Below are positions 1 through 5,053 of a stretch of 11,291 bases of DNA, piece by piece. The notes under the pieces were generated by a model, which did not search any database, was not told where the DNA came from, and was given only the letters and a program-made list of their open reading frames with translations. Every line of letters starts with the position of its first letter. The stretch's first letter is position 1. Origin of the DNA: CAYWNA01 sp964459305 (GTDB taxonomy: Bacteria; Planctomycetota; Planctomycetia; Pirellulales; Pirellulaceae); the NCBI GenBank assembly GCA_964459305.1, contig CAYWNA010000354.1, forward strand, positions 1-11,291, read 5' to 3'. Both the position numbers and the translations under genes were made by a program.

Positions 1-642
1 CTCGTCGCGTATCTCCAGCGCCGAGAGGGGCACGCCGTCCTTCTCGAAGTGAGAGTCGAGTTCCGCGTCCAGCACGACCCACTTGCAGCGCGAGTTCACC
101 CAAACCTCGTTAATGCCGTGGGCTCCCGAAAGATGCTTTTCCTTCTCACCGGCCGCCGCGAATATGTTCCGCGTCACATGGCCCATGGCATTCATGACGG
201 CGTTCTGCATCTTCATGAAGTGAGCGCAATGGTAGGCCCCGCCATTCGGCGATTCCTCAAGCATCTTCAGGGCGTCGCCGTCGACGGCGGGTCGGCTCTT
301 GTCGACGACGACGTGCTCGTGCAACCAGTGGCGGAGGGCGATGATTCTCCCGAACTCATCGGCCTGACCTTCCACGACCTCGTCCAGATTGTAGCGCTCG
401 CGGAGCCCTTTGAACCTGGGCGAGGAGAGATCTTCCGGCTCGCTGAAGATGCTGTTTCGGCGGAAGACGGGGTTGTCGAGGCCTACAACCGCGTATTTGC
501 CCGCGGCCGACCGGTTCACCCCGAGCTGTGCAGGATCTTCTCGCGAGTTCCTCTTGACCTCCGCAGCCAAGGACGATGAAGTACAGGTTACTGTGCTTAT
601 GAGCATCGCCGTGCATGTCGCAAGTGCCAATGCCCTAAGCAT
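1..642 (-). CDS. Secreted transglutaminase-like protein, 3' part outside window
   Basis: The minus-strand frame is open from ATG at 642 to the window edge (214 codons, C-terminus missing). An AGGAG lies 7 nt before the ATG. Residues 1-27 look like a Sec signal peptide (basic MLR, hydrophobic core, SLAA before EV); a Cys near residue 20 makes a lipoprotein reading possible but weaker. The region around 135-200 fits a transglutaminase-like core: Cys139 in GAYHCAHF, His175 in GAHGINEVW and Asp192 in KWVVLDAE have the spacing of the Cys-His-Asp triad, and the segment DSHFEKDGVPLS follows. In bacteria such folds act as transglutaminases, peptidases or amidases, so the reaction is not fixed. The gene lies downstream of the minus-strand glycosidase gene but is separated from it by a broken gene and a transposase fossil, so shared transcription is uncertain. 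Family call is fairly sure; role unknown. Confidence 0.8.
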   Translation of the reverse strand, partial: MLRALALATCTAMLISTVTCTSSSLAAEVKRNSREDPAQLGVNRSAAGKYAVVGLDNPVFRRNSIFSEPEDLSSPRFKGLRERYNLDEVVEGQADEFGRIIALRHWLHEHVVVDKSRPAVDGDALKMLEESPNGGAYHCAHFMKMQNAVMNAMGHVTRNIFAAAGEKEKHLSGAHGINEVWVNSRCKWVVLDAELDSHFEKDGVPLSALEIRDE

Positions 643-649
643 CGCGAGT

Positions 650-654
650 CTCCT
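650..654 (-). promoter_or_regulatory. Ribosome binding site of the transglutaminase-like gene
   Basis: On the minus strand AGGAG (within AGAGGAGA) sits 7 nt upstream of the ATG at 642. It supports that start over others, in agreement with the signal peptide that follows. Confidence 0.65.
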
Positions 655-801
655 CTGTAACAACGCAACCGCTCCTCCTTAGCGCAGGATCCGATTCGCA
701 GCGTCCAACGTTGAAGGCCATCGACTTTCATCTGCCCCGCACGTTCTGCACCCACGCACGGTAAGGCCAGAATAGCATCTGTTCTATGGGATATCATAGG
801 G

Positions 802-1022
802 GGGAGTCGTCTATCAACAGACGACGGTACACTGAGCACCCTGGCCCCCTGCCGTGACGTCTGCCAGAATGTAGCGGAGGGATCGTTTGTCGCGTGCTCA
901 ACCGTGCGGTTGGACGGATGAAGCTCTTCGAGAAGAAACGCGACTTGCTTGCATTCGAAAGGGTTGTGGAAGAGGCGGGGGGCAGGACAGAGACACGCGT
1001 CCTTAGTCATTGCGTCATTCCC
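802..1022 (+). repeat. Direct repeat copy A (RAYT leader plus N-terminal part)
   Basis: This stretch aligns without gaps to 3311 onward. Both copies begin with GGGAGTCGT, have 47 nt before the transposase start position, then 58 codons of related coding sequence. By eye the core at 891-974 differs from copy B at 13 of 84 positions (about 85% identity); identity is lower in the leader. Weaker similarity may extend upstream to about 722 (copy B about 3221). Both copies are in the same orientation. The likely origin is two insertions, or a duplication, of the same RAYT-type element. Confidence 0.75.
806..825. repeat. Perfect 7-bp inverted repeat in the RAYT leader
   Basis: GTCGTCT and AGACGAC flank a 6-nt loop (ATCAAC). 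It lies 23 nt before the position of the lost transposase start codon. Copy B keeps only a shorter GTCG-TTTAT-CGAC hairpin at the equivalent place. RAYT proteins act on REP palindromes near their genes, so this may be a remnant of such a site; that is inference. Confidence 0.45.
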
Positions 1023-1169
1023 ACAGAAGCAGTGCGCGGGAGCGTGCGGCGAGGCCGACCGCTCGGCAGCGAGGTTTGGGTGCGGCAAATGGCAAAGCTA
1101 CTGCGACTGGAGTCGACGCTCCGACCTCCCGGATGCCCTCGGAAGCACCCGGAGAAGGCTCAAGAGTAA
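849..1169 (+). pseudogene. RAYT (REP-associated tyrosine transposase) fossil with internal deletion
   Basis: The frame from 849 to the TAA at 1167-1169 reads like the two ends of a RAYT (Y1_Tnp, IS200-like). The N-terminal part is recognisable from GGIVCRVLNRAVGRMKLFE (codons 10-28) and runs to SHCVIP (codons 53-58). The C-terminal part, RRGRPLGSEVWV to LESTLRPPGCPRK, matches the usual RAYT tail. In between, the region that should hold the HUH (His-x-His) motif and catalytic Tyr is missing, apparently as an in-frame deletion; only about 106 codons remain of a protein usually near 200 or more. The start codon has become CTG and codon 3 is TGA, so no full product can be made; an in-frame GTG at 894 leaves a 91-residue open frame with no sign of function. 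An antisense ORF here is a shadow. Family identity is from memory of conserved motifs, not a search. Confidence 0.75.
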
Positions 1170-1365
1170 AGGAACGGGGCAAGTCGCCTTCAAAAACGAC
1201 CCCCGCTTTTCCCGGCCTTTTCCTCGCTGACGGGCAGATAGAAAATATCCTGCTCAAGGCATACTTAACCGGTTCTTGCTCCGGGCCGGCCGAGGCGGCT
1301 TGCGCCAGAACCAAACAGAGCAAGACTGCACATGCAATCGTTTGGATCTTTCGTAAACTCATCAT
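1015..1365 (-). pseudogene. Broken secreted-protein gene: signal peptide and short remnant
   Basis: On the minus strand a GGGAG lies 6 nt before ATG 1365 (a second ATG follows at 1362). The first 27 or so residues form a convincing Sec signal peptide: basic SLRK, hydrophobic IACAVLLCLVLAQ, then AASA before GPEQEP. After about residue 65 the frame runs antisense through the C-terminal part of RAYT fossil A and ends at the TGA at 1015-1017 in low-complexity Ala/Arg-rich sequence unlike any domain I know. The simplest reading is that a real exported-protein gene, downstream of the glycosidase gene on the same strand, lost its body when the transposase element inserted or when the region was rearranged. 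It could instead be a genuine small secreted protein. The original function cannot be told. Confidence 0.5.
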
Positions 1366-1371
1366 GTTATG

Positions 1372-1376
1372 CTCCC
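1372..1376 (-). promoter_or_regulatory. Ribosome binding site of the broken signal-peptide gene
   Basis: GGGAG on the minus strand, 6 nt before ATG 1365 and 9 nt before ATG 1362. Its presence argues that the remnant was once a translated gene rather than a chance frame. Confidence 0.55.
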
Positions 1377-1383
1377 TATCCGG

Positions 1384-1410
1384 CAATCCCGCTGGTATCA
1401 TGCGGGATTG
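1384..1410. repeat. Perfect 9-bp inverted repeat between two minus-strand genes
   Basis: CAATCCCGC and GCGGGATTG flank a 9-nt loop. On the minus strand it lies after the glycosidase-like gene stop (1465) and 18 nt before the start at 1365, just upstream of its ribosome binding site. A second small hairpin (GCGGC-ATG-GCCGC, 1419-1431) precedes it on that strand. No T-run follows, so it is not a classical Rho-independent terminator. It may stabilise or attenuate the upstream message. Confidence 0.5.
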
Positions 1411-1464
1411 GGTTGATTGCGGCATGGCCGCGCGTTGCTTCCGTTTGGTTGCGGCTTGCCCGCG

Positions 1465-2988
1465 CTAGGCGGATCGTCGCAGAATTCGAAGCGATCGTGG
1501 CGGAAGGTCCCATTTGTTTGTCGGCGCGGCCGAGGACTGATCGACCGCAACGTGGTTGTCAGCCGTCTCAATTTCGGCGGGCGTTTTGCCATAGTTGGCC
1601 AAAACCATGTGCAGTTCTCGATTGGCGAAGGCCGAGGCCACACAGTCTTTCGGTAGCGGTTTGGCGAACAAGTCGGAATCGCCGATTTCCAAATACGCCC
1701 AGGTGCCTTCCTCGACCAGCGGCATGTACTGTTTTAGCCAACGGGCGTGCGCCGGCCGCGTTTCGGGGTTAGGCGGAATGGGATCCCAACCGCCGTAGAT
1801 GTACGGGCCGTTGGGATGTTCCTGATAGTATTTCCACGCCCTCGCATAGAAACCGTTGTACTTCGCCTCGGGGAAACTGGGGATCGGGATCACGCTCCGC
1901 TCGCCGGTGAGTGGCCGGCCGCCCTGGAGCAAGGGGAATTGCATGTAGGGGATTGAGTGAAGGAAATGATCATCCAGGCTATCGACCTTTGCCGATGTCC
2001 CTTGGATACAAGGAACAACATAAGGCATGTGGTTCTTTACCGCTTTACGCATGCGGTCAGCATTATTGACATTCTCGCCAACCCACAGATAGTCGTAGAC
2101 TTTGAGTCCGTCCGTCAAGGGCTGGTTGTTGCCGTCAGCGTGCATTTTATATATGCCGCCGCGTCGCTTCACTTCCGCGTAGATAAGATGTAAGAGATCG
2201 GTCACCGCGCCGTCATACTGCGGGGTTTCTTCGAACACGGCCATCTCGTCTTTGGCTGGTTCCGTTATTCGCTTTTGCGCGTTGGGAACATATCCCCAGT
2301 CGTTATAGAGGCCGTCGACCTCGTAATCTTCGAGGATTTGAAGCATGCACGGGAGGAGATAAGCTCTCCAACCGGGGCTGGCCGGCGAGCACCGCGGCAA
2401 ATCCCACCAGTTAGCACCACATATATCTCCGGGTCGAGTCCACTCCTTGCGGTAATCCGGATCGTGACCGGCGAAATATCCGCTCGATGCATAGGCGAGA
2501 ATCTTCATGCCGCGGCGGTGGACCATCGCGACGAAACGGCGAAATCCTTCCGGATTGACCGCGGTCAGCTTATTGCCCCCAAAAAGCCCATATCGATCGT
2601 TCCATTCGTCCATCACCTGAATCAATTGGATTCCATGATCCTTCAGCCGGTCCAATTCCTGCTCGTCGTATTCGTTTGGGGCCCACGGTTTGCGGCTGGG
2701 GTACTCGCCCATATTGTAGACACACTGGCCGGGCAGATAGTTGGTCACCAGGTGTTTTCGCATGCACTTGCGAATCTTTTGCGTGCAGATGCCAATGTTT
2801 TGCAGCCGTCGCCGGTGGTCGTCGGCCGTAAAGTCCTTCATGACAATCGAGGCCTCGGGATCACTATTGGCCGTGGTTGCCTTGGCCACGGGCTTTTCGG
2901 CCGCTTGGATGGCGTCCGCGGGGATGGAAACGGCAGCGCCTATCGCGGCGGCTTTGGCGCCCGTCTTGAAGAACTCTCGTCGGTCCAT
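1465..2988 (-). CDS. Tat-exported TIM-barrel glycoside-hydrolase-like protein
   Basis: A protein of 507 residues from ATG 2988, chosen because CAGGAG precedes it by 7 nt and because it places a Tat signal at the N-terminus: MDRREFFKTG with Arg3-Arg4, a hydrophobic Ala/Ile/Gly stretch, then IQAA before EKP. An upstream in-frame start (3039) would put 17 odd residues before this signal. The body looks like a (beta/alpha)8 barrel: repeated strand-like segments such as HGIQLIQVMDEWND (118-131), RRGMKILAYASSGY (158-171) and VDGLYNDWGY (224-233). Asp230 in YNDWGY, Asp285 in MHADGNN and Glu305 in WVGE are candidate catalytic residues, as in alpha-galactosidase-type barrels. The C-terminal 70 residues (CVASAFANRELHMVLANYG to PPRSLRIL) resemble the beta-sandwich that ends many glycosidases. 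I cannot assign a GH family or substrate. It is transcribed divergently from the plus-strand cluster. Confidence 0.8.
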   Translation of the reverse strand: MDRREFFKTGAKAAAIGAAVSIPADAIQAAEKPVAKATTANSDPEASIVMKDFTADDHRRRLQNIGICTQKIRKCMRKHLVTNYLPGQCVYNMGEYPSRKPWAPNEYDEQELDRLKDHGIQLIQVMDEWNDRYGLFGGNKLTAVNPEGFRRFVAMVHRRGMKILAYASSGYFAGHDPDYRKEWTRPGDICGANWWDLPRCSPASPGWRAYLLPCMLQILEDYEVDGLYNDWGYVPNAQKRITEPAKDEMAVFEETPQYDGAVTDLLHLIYAEVKRRGGIYKMHADGNNQPLTDGLKVYDYLWVGENVNNADRMRKAVKNHMPYVVPCIQGTSAKVDSLDDHFLHSIPYMQFPLLQGGRPLTGERSVIPIPSFPEAKYNGFYARAWKYYQEHPNGPYIYGGWDPIPPNPETRPAHARWLKQYMPLVEEGTWAYLEIGDSDLFAKPLPKDCVASAFANRELHMVLANYGKTPAEIETADNHVAVDQSSAAPTNKWDLPPRSLRILRRSA

Positions 2989-2994
2989 GGGAAG

Positions 2995-2999
2995 CTCCT
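2995..2999 (-). promoter_or_regulatory. Ribosome binding site fixing the start of the Tat protein
   Basis: AGGAG on the minus strand, 6-7 nt before ATG 2988. It decides for this start over the longer frame beginning at 3039. Confidence 0.7.
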
Positions 3000-3310
3000 G
3001 GTTCTTGAGAAGTGATCTGCGTATGGGGCGAATCCTCAAGCAGATTCTACCATCGAAGCCAAGGCGAACAATTCAGAGACCACCCATCAACAGCACTCTG
3101 AGCCTGGCGCCACACTCGCGACGATAGCCAATAGTCACCAGTTAGCAATCATGAATGACTTCCGGTGAGGAAGGTGCCAACTGCGTTAGGAACGAGGAAT
3201 GACAGAAAAACGGGGCAATGTCTTTGTCATACATTTGGTTGCACTCCACGCTCCGCTTCCCTAGTTGTGGCCCATCCGGCCAGAGTTGCGATGATCGGAA
3301 AGAAGGGGGC

Positions 3311-3529
3311 GGGAGTCGTTTATCGACAAGGGATGGCAAATTGAAGAGACTGGCTCCATGCCACGACGTGTGCGAGAATGTATCGGAGAGATCGTCTGTC
3401 ACGTGCGCAACCGTGCGGCTGGGCGGATGAAGCTCTTCGCGAAGGAACGCGACTTCGTAGCAATCGAAAAGGTTGTGGAAAAGGTATGGGACGGCGCGAG
3501 GACACGCATCCTCCCTCATTCGTTATGCC
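3311..3529 (+). repeat. Direct repeat copy B (RAYT leader plus N-terminal part)
   Basis: This is the partner of copy A (802-1022), with the same 47-nt leader length and the same 58-codon extent. The similarity ends at about 3529, 20 nt before the start codon of the DUF5060 gene. Only the shortened GTCG/CGAC hairpin is kept in the leader. Confidence 0.75.
3358..3529 (+). pseudogene. N-terminal RAYT fossil fused in frame to the next gene
   Basis: ATG 3358 opens MPRRVRECIGEIVCHVRNRA followed by AGRMKLFAKERDF, which matches the conserved N-terminus of REP-associated tyrosine transposases (typically MPRR...GGIVYHVLNRAVGR.LF). It continues to ARTRILPHSL, where a RAYT would normally show ...LMPNHWH. 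There the similarity stops: no HUH motif, no catalytic Tyr, no C-terminal part. Unlike copy A the start codon is intact and there is no internal stop, so the frame runs without interruption into the DUF5060 gene. This makes a 560-codon ORF whose first 64 codons are not part of the exported enzyme. A one-base loss near TTATGCCT may have changed the frame at the junction. Confidence 0.72.
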
Positions 3530-3539
3530 TACTCTCATT

Positions 3540-3544
3540 GGGAG
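3540..3544 (+). promoter_or_regulatory. Ribosome binding site fixing the DUF5060 gene start
   Basis: GGGAG lies 5 nt before ATG 3550. With the signal peptide directly after that ATG, it decides against the upstream ATG at 3358 that would add the transposase fragment. Confidence 0.65.
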
Positions 3545-3549
3545 ATGTT

Positions 3550-5040
3550 ATGTGCCGCTCTGCTGTACTAATCCCCACAATCCTCGGACTCCTGCTGTCC
3601 CTAGCCGCCCCGGTCGCAGGTAAGACTGGCCGGCTATGGGAGCCGGTGGAATGGTCGTACCACGTTCCTTCCGTCAAGGGCAATCCTTTCGACACCGTTG
3701 CGGTCGCAACGTTTCATCACGCCGGCGGCGGTGATCCGATACGAACCCATCTCTACTTCGACGGCCGATCGACGTGGAAGCTCCGCTTCACGGGAACTCG
3801 TAGCGGCAAGTGGACGTTTACCACGGAAAGCAAGGTTGCGGACTTGAATGGGCTCAAAGGTGAGGTGGTTGTCGAGGCGAGTCCCAAGGCTAGAGGTTTC
3901 CTCACTAAACACCGCAACAAATTCGCTCGGCAGATCGCTGAGGACGGGCAGCTCGAAGCAGTTCGTTTTAACGTCTACATGAATCTGGAAGACAATCCGT
4001 GGCGAGCCAGCGGCTTCACGTCGTCTGAGGTCGTGAAGAAGTGCATTCGCGATGCGCGCCAATACGGATTCGACACGGTGTTCGTATCCGTCTGCAACAA
4101 CTGGTTCCAGTTCGGAACGCTCGGTTGGAACGAGCATAAGAGTGAGAATCCCGACCGTGAGACCTTTGAAGCGCTGGAACGATTGATCATGACGGCTCAC
4201 CGCGAGGGGATGTCCGTGCAGATTTGGGCGTGGGGCGACGAGTCTCGCAAACAGACGCCGATCGGCGTAGGCGGAATCAACGGCCCTGCGGATCGGCGGC
4301 TACAGCGCTACATCGCTGCGAGGTTGGGACCACTGCCCGGATGGACGTTGGGATACGGCTTCGATTTGCAGGAATGGGTCACGGAAGAACAGGTCGGATC
4401 ATGGGCGAAGTACTTGCACGAGCATTTCGGATGGCAGCACATGGTGTGGGCCCGCGGCCGCTCGCATCCCGAACTGGACGTCAAGTCGTATTCCGGTAGC
4501 AGCGATCACGGACGCCCCTTCAGCTATGACGACGCGGTTGCCAAATTGGACAGCGGCCCGGAACGCCCTCATCTCTACGAGGAGCGATTCGCCTACCTCC
4601 GCGACGGCGCCTGGACCATGGACAACACGCGACGTGCGTTATGGGATTACACGATGGCGGGTGGGATCGGCGCCTGGTGGGGGTTCTACTCGGGACAACG
4701 TTGGGAGCCGCCGCCCTATCCAGAACCCGATCAGTTGCGAACGGTCAATGAGTTCTGGCGAAATCGGTTCTTGCTGGACATGCACCGCGCCAACAATCTG
4801 GCGGGCGGCGGCTACTGCTTGAAAACGCCGTCCAACGTTCACTACGTGTTCTATGCACAAAACGCCTCAACGATGAAGATGGATCTCTCCAAGATGGTTG
4901 GTGATCTGCCGGCCGTGGCAGTGGACACGAAACAGGCGTACAAGGAAATCGACCTCGGAATGCTAGCTCCCGGCAGCCGAGTGTGGAAAGCGCCGTACAA
5001 GTCCGACTGGGCAATCGCGGTTGGACGGTTCGAGCGGTGA
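3550..5040 (+). CDS. Secreted DUF5060 domain / TIM-barrel glycosidase-like protein
   Basis: A protein of 496 residues from ATG 3550. Residues 1-24 are a Sec signal peptide (MCRSAVLIPTILGLLLSLAA, then PVAG). Residues about 26-110 match the DUF5060 beta-sandwich (LWEPVEWSYHV, GNPFDTVAVATF, HLYFDGRSTWKLRF, SGKWTFTTES). The middle is a TIM barrel of the DUF4038/GH140-like type, with Glu275 in GFDLQEWV and Glu344 or Glu345 in HLYEERFAYL as candidate acid/base and nucleophile. The C-terminal part, from GGYCLKTPSNVHYVFYAQN, resembles the beta-domain found after such barrels (putative collagen-binding domain family). Related proteins are thought to cleave complex plant or algal glycans, but this one's substrate is unknown. 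It is first in the plus-strand cluster; the next gene starts about 13 nt after its stop or overlaps it. The longer ORF from 3358 carries a transposase remnant and should not be used as the protein. Confidence 0.82.
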   Translation: MCRSAVLIPTILGLLLSLAAPVAGKTGRLWEPVEWSYHVPSVKGNPFDTVAVATFHHAGGGDPIRTHLYFDGRSTWKLRFTGTRSGKWTFTTESKVADLNGLKGEVVVEASPKARGFLTKHRNKFARQIAEDGQLEAVRFNVYMNLEDNPWRASGFTSSEVVKKCIRDARQYGFDTVFVSVCNNWFQFGTLGWNEHKSENPDRETFEALERLIMTAHREGMSVQIWAWGDESRKQTPIGVGGINGPADRRLQRYIAARLGPLPGWTLGYGFDLQEWVTEEQVGSWAKYLHEHFGWQHMVWARGRSHPELDVKSYSGSSDHGRPFSYDDAVAKLDSGPERPHLYEERFAYLRDGAWTMDNTRRALWDYTMAGGIGAWWGFYSGQRWEPPPYPEPDQLRTVNEFWRNRFLLDMHRANNLAGGGYCLKTPSNVHYVFYAQNASTMKMDLSKMVGDLPAVAVDTKQAYKEIDLGMLAPGSRVWKAPYKSDWAIAVGRFER

Positions 5041-5053
5041 GGAATTTGCGGAC

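Larger units (their letters stand above)
2989..3549. other. Divergent intergenic region with a RAYT fossil
   Basis: 561 bases separate the minus-strand glycosidase gene from the plus-strand cluster, so promoters for both directions should lie here. I cannot point to a convincing -35/-10 pair or operator by eye. The right half (3311-3529) is transposase fossil B. The left half holds no recognisable gene; a short imperfect hairpin (TGACAGA/TTTGTCA, 3200-3229, one G-T pair) is the only structure I see and is weak. Short ORFs in this stretch on either strand read through the repeat and are treated as shadows. Confidence 0.6.

Noticed and set aside
49..579. 176-codon plus-strand ORF opposite the transglutaminase-like gene
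   Set aside because: The minus strand shows a signal peptide and a Cys-His-Asp triad, so this is the shadow.
597..1088. Minus-strand ORF with similarity to the minus-strand ORF at 3142-3519 (both contain VAFL.EELHP..RTV)
   Set aside because: The resemblance looks like a conserved protein pair, but it is the antisense reading of the two RAYT repeats, whose plus-strand translation matches a known transposase family.
2275..3015. 246-codon plus-strand ORF opposite the Tat glycosidase-like gene
   Set aside because: The minus-strand frame has a Tat signal, ribosome binding site and barrel motifs; the opposite frame has none.
3200..3229. Hairpin TGACAGA/TTTGTCA as terminator or REP element
   Set aside because: Seven pairs including a G-T, a 16-nt loop and no T-run; too weak to call as a feature.
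3142..3519. Minus-strand 125-codon ORF in the divergent intergenic region
   Set aside because: Antisense shadow of repeat copy B, with no ribosome binding site of note and no known domain.
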